In this document: positions 31,396-39,632 of the stretch, piece after piece
Numbering within the stretch: the first letter of the stretch is position 1
How the letters are laid out: the number at the start of each line of letters is the position of its first letter
DNA from: Streptomyces sp. NRRL S-31
GTDB taxonomy: Bacteria > Actinomycetota > Actinomycetes > Streptomycetales > Streptomycetaceae
DNA: 57,854 bases
NCBI RefSeq assembly: GCF_000718775.1
Contig: NZ_JOCB01000046.1
Span: forward strand, 1 to 57,854
Direction of reading: 5' to 3'
Program-made: the position numbers and the translations under genes
Notes under the pieces: generated by a model
Seen by the model: the letters and a program-made list of their open reading frames with translations, nothing else
Told to the model about the DNA's origin: nothing
Database searches by the model: none

Positions 31396-31611
31396 GCCCT
31401 TCCTCCGGGCCTTCCGCAGGCCGCCATCGGGCCTTGTCCGGGCCTTTCCCCGGGGCTTCTCCGAGCCTTCCCCCGTTCGGACGGACGACCGGCGCCGAGG
31501 GGTGCACGATGGTGGGGTGACGCTCGCTCCGGGACCAATCCGGGCCGCCACGGGTCCGTCCCGGTCCCGGGCCGCCGGTGCGTGCCGCCGGTGCGTAAGG
31601 AGGCGGTGACG

Positions 31612-32217
31612 ATGACGCGGACACCTCCCACGACGGTCACCCGGGTGCGGCTGTGGCGGTGGCGGCGCAACCCGCTCAAGCGGCGCAGCGATGTCGTCGA
31701 GGCCTGGATCGTGCTCGCCGGCTGGGCGCTGGCCCTGCTCGTCGCGGCCGTCGCGGGTCTGGTCGCGGTCCACGCCTCCCAGTCGGCGTTCACCGCGCGC
31801 CTGGCCCGTGCGCACCCCGTGTCCGCCGTGCTCACCGACGACACGGCGCGGGCCACCGCGGCCGGCAGCGGCTACGACGACGGACGGGTGTGGGCCGCCG
31901 TGCGGTGGACGGACGAGCACGGCGCGGCGCACACCGACCGGGCGAGGGTGGTGCCGGGCGCTCCCGCCGGGAGCCGCGTGACGGTGTGGACGAACCAGGC
32001 GGACCGCGTCGTGCCCGCCCCCGTCACCGGTGCGGCGGCCGACCTCCAGTCGGCGCTCGCCGGTGTCCTCGTCGCCCCGGCGGCCGGCGCGGTGGTGTGG
32101 GGCGCGGGCCGGCTGGTCCGCAACCGGCTGATCCGACGGCGCATGGCCGAGTGGGACGCGGAATGGAAGCAGATCGGCCCCCGCTGGGGGAACCTCAGCG
32201 GAGGGGGCAGGGGCTGA
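31612..32217 (+). CDS. Rv1733c-family membrane protein
   Basis: A 201-residue protein with a basic cytoplasmic N-terminus (RLWRWRRNPLKRRSDVVEAW). One helix follows (IVLAGWALALLVAAVAGLVAV), then a central extracytoplasmic domain (AVRWTDEHGAAHTDRARV) and a second helix near residue 160. A basic C-terminal end (RLVRNRLIRRRMAEWDAEW) completes it. This matches the Rv1733c family of actinobacterial two-helix membrane proteins of unknown function; the W-x-R-N-P-L-x-R-x-x-D element is characteristic. The ATG at 31612 has a perfect AAGGAGG 8 bases upstream (31597-31603). Confidence 0.82.
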   Translation: MTRTPPTTVTRVRLWRWRRNPLKRRSDVVEAWIVLAGWALALLVAAVAGLVAVHASQSAFTARLARAHPVSAVLTDDTARATAAGSGYDDGRVWAAVRWTDEHGAAHTDRARVVPGAPAGSRVTVWTNQADRVVPAPVTGAAADLQSALAGVLVAPAAGAVVWGAGRLVRNRLIRRRMAEWDAEWKQIGPRWGNLSGGGRG

Positions 32218-32392
32218 CCGACGGCCACGGCCGGGGCGCGTCGCCGCCGGACCCGCCGACGCCGCCCACCCGCCGGGCCGGCCCGACGCCGCGACCGGGG
32301 GCCCGGCCGCCGACCGGCCGTGACGCGGCCCGCCCGGCGACTGATCCGCAGGCGGGGGGCGTGAGGACGCCCCGCCGGGATACCCGGCCGAC

Positions 32393-33457
32393 ATGGCGAA
32401 GTTGCACGTACCCAGGCGACACCACCGGCAGGACGCCGACGAGACCGCGGCGCGGAGAATACCGGAGCCGGAGGAGGCCGGACCCGGCCCCGAGGTCGAA
32501 CGACAGGCACCGGACAACCCGGTCAAGCTGCCCCGGCACGCGTGGGTCGCGGTGCTCAAGGGCTCACTGCGCGAATTCCGGGACGACGAGCTGACCGACC
32601 GGGCCGCCGCGCTCACCTACTACGCGGTCCTGTCCCTGTTCCCGGCTCTGCTGGTGCTGGTCTCCCTGCTGGCCGTGGCCGGCCGGTCGGCCACGGACCG
32701 GGTGCTGGCCAACCTGCGCAACCTGGCGCCCGGCCCCGCCCGGGACATCGTCACCCGGTCCGTGGAGCAACTCCAGGGCAGCGCCGGAACCGGCTCGCTC
32801 GTGGCCGTGCTCGGCCTCGTACTGGCCGTGTGGTCGGCGTCCGGCTACGTCGCGGCATTCATCCGCGCCGCCAACGCCGTGTACGACATGCCGGAGGGCC
32901 GCCCGGTGTGGAAGATCCTCCCGGTGCGCGTCGGCGTCACCGTCGTACTGATGGTCTTCGCCGTGGCCGGCGCACTGATCGTGGTCTTCACCGGAGGACT
33001 GGCCCGGCGCGCGGGGCGGGCGCTCGGCATGGGCGACACGGCGCTGACCGCGTGGTCGATCGCCAAGTGGCCGGTGCTGGTCCTGCTCGTCGTCGTCATG
33101 ATCGCGATCCTGTACTGGGCGACCCCGAACGCCAAGGTCAAGGGCTTCGTGTGGCTGACGCCCGGCAGTTTCCTCGCCCTGCTGATCTGGATGGCGGCCT
33201 CCGCCGGCTTCGCCTTCTACGTCGCCAACTTCGCCTCCTACAACAAGACCTACGGCACGATGGCCGGCGTCATCGTCTTCCTGATCTGGCTGTGGATCAC
33301 CAACCTGGCCATCCTGCTGGGCCTGGAGTTCGACGCGGAGACCGTACGGCAGCGGGCCATCGCGGGCGGCCATCCGCCCCGGGCCGAGCCCTACACCGAG
33401 CCCCGCGACACCAGGAAGTGGGACGAGGAGGACGTGCGGCGCCTGGACGAGAGCTGA
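32393..33457 (+). CDS. YihY/virulence factor BrkB family membrane protein
   Basis: A 354-residue protein. The N-terminal 50 residues are charged and probably cytosolic. The YihY core then begins with FRDDELTDRAAALTYYAVLSLFPALLVLVSLL, followed by further helices including VLGLVLAVWSASGYVAAFIRA and a motif GRPVWKILPVRVGVTV. It ends with MAGVIVFLIWLWITNLAILLGLEFDAE, a signature of the family. The function is unsettled; some members are inner membrane transporters or tolerance factors, and the older ribonuclease BN label is wrong. The start ATG at 32393 lacks a strong binding site. A hairpin follows the stop. Confidence 0.88.
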   Translation: MAKLHVPRRHHRQDADETAARRIPEPEEAGPGPEVERQAPDNPVKLPRHAWVAVLKGSLREFRDDELTDRAAALTYYAVLSLFPALLVLVSLLAVAGRSATDRVLANLRNLAPGPARDIVTRSVEQLQGSAGTGSLVAVLGLVLAVWSASGYVAAFIRAANAVYDMPEGRPVWKILPVRVGVTVVLMVFAVAGALIVVFTGGLARRAGRALGMGDTALTAWSIAKWPVLVLLVVVMIAILYWATPNAKVKGFVWLTPGSFLALLIWMAASAGFAFYVANFASYNKTYGTMAGVIVFLIWLWITNLAILLGLEFDAETVRQRAIAGGHPPRAEPYTEPRDTRKWDEEDVRRLDES

Positions 33458-33461
33458 CGCG

Positions 33462-33478
33462 GGCGTCCTTGGGACGCC
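33462..33478 (+). terminator. Short hairpin after the YihY gene
   Basis: GGCGTCC (33462-33468), loop TTG, GGACGCC (33472-33478): a perfect 7-bp stem beginning 5 bases after the stop codon. No U-tract. Confidence 0.5.
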
Positions 33479-33519
33479 GACGCCGTCCCGCCGGGGACGC
33501 GCCGGCGCGCTCCGAGCCG

Positions 33520-33974
33520 TTGGCGCTGCCGGGTGTCCGTGGGCCAGGCTGACGGCATGACACCGCGCCCCGTCTTCACGGGCGATCCCACGGCCCGCGG
33601 CGACCACGGGGTCTGACCGGACACCGACCCACAGCCCGGACAGTCCGTCCAGGGCCTCGCGCCACCGCCGCCGGGAGGCCGTCCCGCCGAGGAAGACGTC
33701 GTCGACGCCGGCCCCGGAGTCCGCGCGCCGTCGCCGCGACCCCCTCCCGCCGGGCCGCCTCCGGCGCCCGGAAGTCCTCCCCGACCCGCACCGAGCCGTC
33801 CGCGCCGGACTCGATCCCGCCGTCCGCGCCTCGCAACCGCGCCGGGAGCGCGTCGGCGAACCCGTCGATACCGAACTTTGGCCAGGCGTCCGGGAGTACG
33901 GCCCGGAGACAGCGCGCGAGCCCGGACCCGCCCGCGCCGGAACCGCCGTCGTGAGCGATCACCCGAGTCGTCAC
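33520..33974 (-). pseudogene. Chloramphenicol phosphotransferase-like pseudogene (frameshifted)
   Basis: From GTG at 33974 the frame reads TTRVIAHDGGSGAGGSGLARCLR and then KFGIDGFADALPARL, the layout of the chloramphenicol 3-O-phosphotransferase-like family (P-loop, then a G-x-D-x-F-x-x-x-L-P motif). The P-loop Lys is replaced by Gly (GAGGSG where GxxGKS is expected). Near 33711-33725 the frame shifts by one base. Downstream the expected continuation GVDDVFLGGTASRRRWREAL followed by LWVGVRSDP appears in another frame, running to about 33520. The C-terminal part is not recognisable. Two independent lesions indicate a dead gene. Confidence 0.65.
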
Positions 33975-34203
33975 CGGGTCACCGTACGGAGGTTCCGGCG
34001 GGACGGCCGGTGAAATCGAGGCCGCCCGTCGAGTGCCCCGGTCCCGGCGGCGCGCCGGGTGGGCGGGTCGGCGTGCCGGTACGTCCGGCGGGTGGAAGAT
34101 CGGTGCGGCGGCCGGCTCCGTATCCTCGGCGAGAAGGCGCACCCGCCGGTCCGCGGGACGCCTCCGGACCGCACAGCACCGCTACCTTCAGGAAGTTGAC
34201 GTC

Positions 34204-35100
34204 ATGACCGACACACCCACCGTGAGCGTCCTGGGCACCGGCATCATGGGCGCCGCGATGGCCCGCAACCTGGTGCGGGCCGGACACACCGTCCGCGTCT
34301 GGAACCGCACCCGTGCCAAGGCCGAACCGCTCGCCGCCGACGGCGCGCAGGTCGCCGGCACGCCCGCCGAGGCCGTCGACGGCGCCGACGTCGTCCTGAC
34401 CATGCTCTACGACGGCCCGGCCGCCCTGGACGTGATGCGCGAGGCCGCCCCGGCGCTGCGCTCGGGCGCCGCCTGGGCCCAGTCGACCACGGCCGGTGTC
34501 GAAGCCATCGGCGACCTGGCCGCTTTCGCCCGCGAGCACGACCTCGTCTTCTTCGACGCGCCGGTGCTGGGCACCCGCCAGCCGGCCGAGGCCGGCCAAC
34601 TGCTCGTCCTCGCCGCGGGGCCGGCCGAACACCGCGCCGCCGTGACCCCGGTGTTCGACGCGGTCGGCGCCCGTACGGTGTGGACCGGCGAGGACGGCGC
34701 GGCCGGCTCCGCGACCCGTCTGAAGCTGGTCGCCAACAGCTGGGTCATCGCGGCCACCGCCGCGGTCGGCGAGGTGCTGGCCCTGGCGCAGGCGCTCGAC
34801 GTCGACCCGCGGAACTTCTTCGACGCCATCGGCGGCGGCCCGCTCGACATGGGGTACCTGCACGCCAAGTCGGCGCTCATCCTCGAGGACCGGCTGACCC
34901 CGCCCCAGTTCACGGTGGCCACGGCCGTGAAGGACGCCCGGCTCATCGTCCGTGCGGGCGAGGAACACGGGGTGCGGCTGGACGTGGCCGCCGCCGGCGC
35001 GGAGCGGCTGGAGCGCGCCGCCGCGCTGGGCCACGCCGACGAGGACATGGCCGCCGCCTACTTCGCCAGTTTCGGCCCCGCCGGCGGCCCCTCCGCCTGA
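34204..35100 (+). CDS. NAD(P)-dependent oxidoreductase of the 3-hydroxyisobutyrate dehydrogenase family
   Basis: A 298-residue protein of the beta-hydroxyacid dehydrogenase superfamily. The Rossmann motif VSVLGTGIMGAAMARNLVRAGH (GxGxMG) is followed by RVWNRTRAKA; the Arg after the second strand suggests NADP. The substrate-binding motif FDAPVLGTRQPAEAGQL and the catalytic Lys of RLKLVANSWVIA (about residue 178) are intact. FDAIGGGPLDMG completes the set. The PVLGTRQPAEAG loop, in place of the usual PVSGG, points to an imine-reductase- or glyoxylate-reductase-like subgroup with unknown substrate. The ATG at 34204 has AGGAAG about 8 bases upstream. Confidence 0.88.
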   Translation: MTDTPTVSVLGTGIMGAAMARNLVRAGHTVRVWNRTRAKAEPLAADGAQVAGTPAEAVDGADVVLTMLYDGPAALDVMREAAPALRSGAAWAQSTTAGVEAIGDLAAFAREHDLVFFDAPVLGTRQPAEAGQLLVLAAGPAEHRAAVTPVFDAVGARTVWTGEDGAAGSATRLKLVANSWVIAATAAVGEVLALAQALDVDPRNFFDAIGGGPLDMGYLHAKSALILEDRLTPPQFTVATAVKDARLIVRAGEEHGVRLDVAAAGAERLERAAALGHADEDMAAAYFASFGPAGGPSA

Positions 35101-35217
35101 CCGGGGTCCCGCGTGGTCCGGTGCCGCCCCACCGGGCGGCGGCCGGGCCGCGGGGCGCCTGCCGCGCCGGTTCCTCCGGGACGGTCCGGAGCGGGTCCGA
35201 CCGCGCCGGCCGTTCTT

Positions 35218-35294
35218 CACCGCCACCGTCACCGCCACCGCCACCGTCACCGTCACGGTCACGGTCACGGTCACGGTCACGGTCACCGTCACCG
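35218..35294 (+). repeat. Hexanucleotide repeat abutting a promoter
   Basis: About 13 units of CACCGY/CACGGT type: interrupted CACCGC and CACCGT units on the left, then a run of five identical GGTCAC units, then CACCGT again. The right end lies 20 bases before a TATGAT -10 element (35315-35320), so the repeat reaches the -35 position of the lipoprotein gene. Confidence 0.9.
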
Positions 35295-35314
35295 CGCCCG
35301 GGCCGCCCGGTGGC

Positions 35315-35320
35315 TATGAT
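35315..35320 (+). promoter_or_regulatory. -10 element (TATGAT) of the VCBS lipoprotein gene, near-leaderless transcript
   Basis: TATGAT, close to the consensus TATAAT, ends 8 bases before the ATG at 35329. The predicted transcription start would be at or within 2 bases of the ATG, giving a leaderless mRNA, consistent with the lack of a ribosome binding site. The -35 position falls at the edge of the hexanucleotide repeat. Confidence 0.55.
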
Positions 35321-35328
35321 CGCTGCCC

Positions 35329-36081
35329 ATGGCTGAGCGTGGACACGACGATCCTCCCCGGTCGCGGCACCTCATCCGCGCGACCCTGCCTGTGGCCGGC
35401 CTGCTGCTCTTCGCCGGCTGCGAGGACTCCCTGGGGGAGCCCCCGCCGCCCCCGGCCGCGCCGTCCGCCGTCACCGCGTGCCTGACCGGGTCCGGCGACC
35501 TGGTCGCCGACGTCAACGACGACGGCCACCCGGACCGGATCACCGACCCGTCCCACCGCGGCGCCCTCCTGACCATCACCTTCGGCAGCGGCTCGGCCCG
35601 TGGCGCGGCCGTCCCGGCGCGTGGACTCGCCGACCGCACGGGGGGCCGGCAGGAGTACGTGAGCGCCGCCGTGGCGGACTTCGACCGTGACGGCTGGAGC
35701 GATCTGGTCGTCGTCGCGGGGGAGGGGCAGCGCGGCGACGACCCGGTCCCGCCCCGCGTGGCCGAGCTGCGGCTGGGGCCCTTCTCGGACACCGGCCGCA
35801 GCCGGCGGGTCGTCCCGCTGGACCTGGGAGCCACACGGGACATCGCCGTGGCCGACTACGACCACGACCGGTATCCCGACCTGGTGGCGTACACGTACTC
35901 CGGTGACGGCTCGTACGAGACCCAGGCCCGCCTCGGCGACCCGCACACCGGACTCGCGGCGGACACCCGTACGTACACCACGGACGCCGGCAGCACCGGC
36001 TACCACCCCCCGGCCACCCTGCCGCACGCGGGCCTCACGCCCTTCTACCCGGCCTGCGGAAGCGGGGGAACGGCCGGTTGA
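35329..36081 (+). CDS. VCBS/FG-GAP repeat lipoprotein
   Basis: A 250-residue lipoprotein. The signal ends in a lipobox, LLFAGC (Cys31), so the mature protein is membrane-attached outside the cell. Three Asp-rich calcium-binding loops are clear: DVNDDGHPDRI (about residues 61-71), DFDRDGWSDLVVV and DYDHDRYPDLVAY. These are the FG-GAP/VCBS repeats found in integrin-like propellers; seven would be needed for a complete propeller, so only part of one is present. No enzyme domain. The start at 35329 is set by the -10 element. Function unknown, perhaps adhesion or ligand binding. Confidence 0.75.
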   Translation: MAERGHDDPPRSRHLIRATLPVAGLLLFAGCEDSLGEPPPPPAAPSAVTACLTGSGDLVADVNDDGHPDRITDPSHRGALLTITFGSGSARGAAVPARGLADRTGGRQEYVSAAVADFDRDGWSDLVVVAGEGQRGDDPVPPRVAELRLGPFSDTGRSRRVVPLDLGATRDIAVADYDHDRYPDLVAYTYSGDGSYETQARLGDPHTGLAADTRTYTTDAGSTGYHPPATLPHAGLTPFYPACGSGGTAG

Positions 36082-36428
36082 GACACCGGGACGGCCCCGG
36101 CCGCGGCCCCGGCCACCGGCCGTCCACCCCGCGCTCACCCGAGGACGAACGGCAGCCTCCCGGCCGGCGGGCCCGATGCGGCCCGTTCGGCGCCGGTCGG
36201 GGGACGCCGTCCCGTACCGATCCGCAGCGCGTACCGGTCGGACCACGAGGCGGGGAAGGCCGCCCCGGCGATCGCCTCCGGCAGCGCCCGTCCGGACCGG
36301 TTCCGCCCTCCGGTGCCGGTCCGGCCATTCATGTTCATGAACCTTGCACACGTGGGTGTACATGCCCGAGCGCGGTGTGCGAAGCTCCGGGCAACTTCTT
36401 CTGGGTGCGGCGGAGTTGGAGGACGAGC
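36082..36428. other. Intergenic region upstream of the GH88 gene
   Basis: About 350 bases without a credible gene. Just after the lipoprotein stop are two copies of GGCCCCGGCC around a GGCCGCGGCC palindrome, possibly a terminator. Near the right end lies the palindrome GTTCATGAAC (36333-36342) within an AT-richer patch, which may be part of the GH88 promoter region. Confidence 0.5.
36333..36342. promoter_or_regulatory. Palindrome GTTCATGAAC upstream of the GH88 gene
   Basis: A perfect 10-base palindrome in a locally AT-richer patch, 87 bases before the GH88 start at 36429. It could be a repressor site; no adjacent regulator gene supports this. Confidence 0.35.
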
Positions 36429-37682
36429 ATGAGCGTTTCCCGGCGTGCGCTGTTGGCCACGGCGGCCGGTACGGCGGCCGTGGCCGCGTCCGCGGTGCCG
36501 GCCGAGGGCGCGTCCGCGGCGCCTCCCGCCGGAGCCGTCGACCGGCGGGAGGCGGGAGCGGCCCTGAAGACCCTCCGGGCGGCGGCGGACTACGCCGTGG
36601 AGAAGGTCCGCGCCGTGGCACCCGGCGTCACCGGCTTCCCGGTCGGGACCAGGTTCGAGAAGTGGACGTACTCGCGGACCGGGGAGTGGGTCGGCGGCTT
36701 CTGGCCCGGAACGCTGTGGATGGCGTGGCTCCACAGCGGGGACGACTCCTTCCGCGCGCGGGCGATCGAGTCGGCCCGCGCCCTCGCGCCCCGCCAGTAC
36801 GACACGAGCACGCACGACCTCGGTTTCCTCTTCTACCCCTCGTGGGTCACCGCCTGGCGCCTGACCGGCGACGACGAGTGGCGGACGGGGGCGATCCGGG
36901 CGGCGGACTCCCTGATCCGGCGGTACAACCCGCGCGGGAGGTACATCCGGGCGTGGGGCGCGCTCACGGACACCGCCAACGCGGGCCGGGTCATCATGGA
37001 CACGATGATGAACCTCGATCTGCTGGCGTTCGCGAGCCGGCAGACCGGCGACGACACGTATCTGGACATCGCCGTGGAGCACGCGCGGACCACCGGGCGC
37101 GTCTTCCCCCGCCCGGACGGCTCCACCCCGCACGTGTTCGACTTCGACCCGGACACCGGCGCCCCCCTCGGCCCCGGCACGGTGCAGGGCTACAGCCCCG
37201 CCTCCTGCTGGTCCCGTGGACAGGCGTGGGGCATCTACGGGTTCACCACCATGTACCGCAGGACCGGCGAGGCGCGGTTCCGGGACACCGCGCGGAAACT
37301 CGCCGACTACGCCATCGGGGCCCTGACCCCGGACCACGTCCCCGTCTGGGACTACCGCGCGCCGCAGCAGCCGCACGACATCAAGGACGCCTCCGCCGGG
37401 GCCGTGATGGCGTGCGGTCTGCTCGACCTGCACGCGGCGACCGGCAGGCACGTCTACCGGGACGTGGCGCTGCGTGTGCTCACCGCGCTCTCGGAGACCT
37501 GTCTGACGAGGAATTCGGCCCGCGCCGAGGCGGTCGTCGCCCGCTGCACCCGCAACCGCCCGGCCGAGGACGGGATCGAGATCTCGCTGCCCTACGCCGA
37601 CTACTACCTGCTCGAAGGCATCCTGCGCGTACTGCGTCCCGAGGAGGCCGACCGGGCGATCGATCTGTCGCGGCGGGGGTGA
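36429..37682 (+). CDS. Tat-exported glycoside hydrolase family 88 (unsaturated glucuronyl hydrolase-like)
   Basis: A 417-residue protein. The N-terminus MSVSRRALLATAAGTAAVAASA is a twin-arginine signal. The mature domain is an alpha/alpha barrel with the GH88 hallmarks GEWVGGFWPGTLWMAW, THDLGFLFYPSW, GRVIMDTMMNLDLLAFA and SCWSRGQAWGIYG. The Asp of DTMMNL is among the catalytic acids. The family hydrates and cleaves unsaturated uronic acids from oligosaccharides made by polysaccharide lyases, but no lyase or transporter gene is adjacent here. The ATG at 36429 has GGAGG 6 bases upstream, while the open frame above it is noncoding. Export by Tat implies action outside the cell. Confidence 0.88.
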   Translation: MSVSRRALLATAAGTAAVAASAVPAEGASAAPPAGAVDRREAGAALKTLRAAADYAVEKVRAVAPGVTGFPVGTRFEKWTYSRTGEWVGGFWPGTLWMAWLHSGDDSFRARAIESARALAPRQYDTSTHDLGFLFYPSWVTAWRLTGDDEWRTGAIRAADSLIRRYNPRGRYIRAWGALTDTANAGRVIMDTMMNLDLLAFASRQTGDDTYLDIAVEHARTTGRVFPRPDGSTPHVFDFDPDTGAPLGPGTVQGYSPASCWSRGQAWGIYGFTTMYRRTGEARFRDTARKLADYAIGALTPDHVPVWDYRAPQQPHDIKDASAGAVMACGLLDLHAATGRHVYRDVALRVLTALSETCLTRNSARAEAVVARCTRNRPAEDGIEISLPYADYYLLEGILRVLRPEEADRAIDLSRRG

Positions 37683-37845
37683 CGGCGCGGGAAAAGCGAT
37701 GCCACGGCAGGGGGGGAGGTCGAGGCCGGGGTGATGTCGGGGTGTGTCCGTAATCGGACCTGGCCGCCGCTGACGGGAACTAAGCTGTTCTTCACTGCTC
37801 TTCCCCGATGCCGAGCTGCTTTTCCCCGAAATGGAGGGGCGTCGC

Positions 37846-38472
37846 ATGAGCCGATACGCCCAGGTGGCCTTCACCCGCAACGTCCGCAGTGTCCAGGAAG
37901 AACGCGGAAGCGCCTCCGCCATGGAGCGGATGCTGCCCGGAGAGACCGGGCGTGCCGACCGCATGGGCCCCGTCGAGGCGGAATTCATCGGGGACCGCGA
38001 CGGCTTCTATCTCGCCACCGTGGGCGAAACGGGATGGCCGTACATCCAGTTCCGCGGCGGCCCGCCGGGATTCGTGCACGTCCTGGACGACGCCACCCTG
38101 GCCTTCCTCGATGTGCGCGGAAATCGCCAGTACATCACGGCCGGAAATCTTCGCGGCAATGACCGGGTGTCGCTGTTCTTCATGGATTACGCACACCGCA
38201 CCCGGCTGAAAGTATTCGGTCGGGCCGAAATGAGGGACGCTGCCGAGTTCTCGGACCTGCCGGGCCGGTCGGGGGAGACCCGCACGGAGGGGCGCGAGGA
38301 GTGGCTGATGGTGGTGAAGGTGGAGGGCCTCGCCTGGAACTGCAACCGCCACATCACCCCCCGTTTCACCGAGGCCGAACTGGCGGGCGCGCTGGAGCGG
38401 GTGTACGACCGCATCGTGCGGCTGGAGGAGGAGAACCGCGATCTGCGGTCGCGGCTCGGCTTACGGGACTGA
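37846..38472 (+). CDS. Pyridoxamine 5'-phosphate oxidase-fold (flavin-binding) protein with TTA codon
   Basis: A 208-residue protein of the PNPOx-like split-barrel family. After about 50 residues comes GPVEAEFIGDRDGFYLATVGETGWPYIQFRGGPPGF, the typical flavin-site strand pair. Then ITAGNLRGNDRVSLFFMDYAHRTRLKVFGRAEM follows, and the C-terminus is a coiled-coil helix (GALERVYDRIVRLEEENRDLRSRL). It probably binds FMN or F420; the reaction is unknown. Codon use is less GC-biased than its neighbours (for example GAA, GGA, AAT, AAA, GTA), suggesting transfer. The fourth codon from the end is TTA (38461-38463), so full translation may need bldA. GGAGGGG lies 6 bases before the ATG at 37846. Confidence 0.82.
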   Translation: MSRYAQVAFTRNVRSVQEERGSASAMERMLPGETGRADRMGPVEAEFIGDRDGFYLATVGETGWPYIQFRGGPPGFVHVLDDATLAFLDVRGNRQYITAGNLRGNDRVSLFFMDYAHRTRLKVFGRAEMRDAAEFSDLPGRSGETRTEGREEWLMVVKVEGLAWNCNRHITPRFTEAELAGALERVYDRIVRLEEENRDLRSRLGLRD

Positions 38473-38479
38473 ACCGGAT

Positions 38480-38519
38480 CCCGCCCCGCCTGGCCGCTCG
38501 GCGGCCCGGGCGGGGCGGG
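38480..38519 (+). terminator. Rho-independent-like terminator after the PNPOx gene
   Basis: CCCGCCCCGCC (38480-38490) and GGCGGGGCGGG (38509-38519) form a perfect 11-bp stem with an 18-base loop. It starts 8 bases after the stop codon and is followed by a T/C-rich stretch. Confidence 0.75.
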
Positions 38520-38607
38520 TTCTCGCTCCTCCTCCGCCCGCTCCCCGGTGGCCGGTGAGGCGGTAAGGCGGTGCGGCGGTGCGGCGGTGCGCCCGTGCGC
38601 CGTGCGG

Positions 38608-39561
38608 TCAGCCGCGTACGGAGGCCGGCCCGGTGTGCTCGCGCGTGCCCGCACCGTCGCCGGCGCGTCCGGCGGTGGCCGGGGGCTCCGCTCCCGTGGC
38701 GCGACGGCGGTTGATCAGGACCACCCCGGCCACGACGACGGCGCCGCCGAGCAGTTCGACCGGGTGCGGCACCTCGCCGAGCCAGACGAAGGACACGAAC
38801 AGGGCGACGGGCGGGACCAGGTACAGCGCGCCGGTGGACACGGCGAGCGGGAGGCGGGCGACGGCGTAGCCCCAGATGACGAAGCCCAGCGCGGAGGGCA
38901 GCAGTCCCAGGAAGACGACGGCCCACAGGGCGTCGGCCGGAGCGTGGACCGTGGCGCGGATCGTCGCCGGCACCAGCGGCAGTGCGAACACCGTACCGGC
39001 GATCATGGCGTACGTCGCGACCTCCAGGCCGGTGTACCGCCGCAGCAGCGGTTTCGAGGCGAAGTGGTAGACGCCCTGGACGACCGCTGCGGCCAGGACC
39101 ACCAGTGAGGCGGCGGTGAACCCGGACACCCCGTCGCTCAGGGTGACGACGGCGGTGCCCGTGAGGGCGATGACGCTGCCGGTGATGACGTTCCGGGTCA
39201 GGCGCTCGGCCAGGAAGACGCTGCCGAGCAGGACGCTGAAGACGGGGGCGACGGCGATCAGCAGACTGGCGGTGCCCGCCTCCACATGGATCTCACCCCA
39301 GTTCAGCAGGACCTGGTAGGCGGTCATGCCGGCGAGCCCGCACAGGGCGATCTGGGGGAGGTCGCCCCTCCTCGGCACGCGGACCCGGGCGAACGGCGCG
39401 ACGGCGACCAGGGCGACGGCCGCGATGGCCAGGCGGAGAAACGAGAGAGCCGCCAGGCCGAGCCCGGCGACACCCACCCGGATCGCCGGGAACGCGGACG
39501 CCCACAGCACGACCGTGCCGGCCAGGGCCAGAAAGCGAGGGGAGGCGAACCTTGAACGCAT
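38608..39561 (-). CDS. EamA/DMT-family transporter
   Basis: A 317-residue protein with ten predicted transmembrane helices in two homologous EamA halves. The first half has LALAGTVVLWASAFPAIRVG and VEAGTASLLIAVAPVFSVLLG. The second has VLAAAVVQGVYHFASKPLL, GLLPSALGFVIWGYAVARLP and GALYLVPPVALFVSFVWLGE, ending VVVAGVVLINRR. Members export amino acids, purines or drugs; substrate is unknown. The ATG at 39561 (MRSRFASPRF) is preferred to a TTG further up. It is divergent from the LysR gene across a 71-base gap, the classic arrangement for LysR-controlled exporters. Confidence 0.86.
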   Translation of the reverse strand: MRSRFASPRFLALAGTVVLWASAFPAIRVGVAGLGLAALSFLRLAIAAVALVAVAPFARVRVPRRGDLPQIALCGLAGMTAYQVLLNWGEIHVEAGTASLLIAVAPVFSVLLGSVFLAERLTRNVITGSVIALTGTAVVTLSDGVSGFTAASLVVLAAAVVQGVYHFASKPLLRRYTGLEVATYAMIAGTVFALPLVPATIRATVHAPADALWAVVFLGLLPSALGFVIWGYAVARLPLAVSTGALYLVPPVALFVSFVWLGEVPHPVELLGGAVVVAGVVLINRRRATGAEPPATAGRAGDGAGTREHTGPASVRG

Positions 39562-39606
39562 CCCTCTACGATGCCGACACGGAAACAAGAAGGTCCAGTT
39601 AGCTTT

Positions 39607-39618
39607 CTTTATGTAAAG
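39607..39618. promoter_or_regulatory. Putative LysR operator (CTTTATGTAAAG)
   Basis: Arms CTTTA and TAAAG are perfectly complementary around a 2-base centre. The element sits in the AT-rich patch of the 71-base EamA/LysR gap, just upstream of the LysR -10. It fits a LysR-type binding site for autoregulation and control of the exporter. Confidence 0.5.
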
Positions 39619-39620
39619 CG

Positions 39621-39626
39621 TAAGAT
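39621..39626 (+). promoter_or_regulatory. -10 element (TAAGAT) of the LysR gene, leaderless transcript
   Basis: TAAGAT ends 6 bases before the ATG at 39633, so the mRNA would begin at the start codon. No ribosome binding site is present, in agreement. This supports the second of the two tandem ATGs (39630 and 39633). Confidence 0.5.
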
Positions 39627-39632
39627 GGAATG

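Noticed and set aside
32564..33607. Minus-strand open frame of 347 codons opposite the YihY gene
   Set aside because: Only its first about 29 residues (to about 33520) match the pseudogene remnant; the rest is antisense to YihY.
35218..35294. Hexanucleotide repeat considered as origin iterons
   Set aside because: Units are only six bases, interrupted, and no replication gene is near.
35113..35319. Small plus-strand ORF across the hexanucleotide repeat
   Set aside because: The peptide is a simple HR/HG run made by the repeat, with no ribosome binding site.
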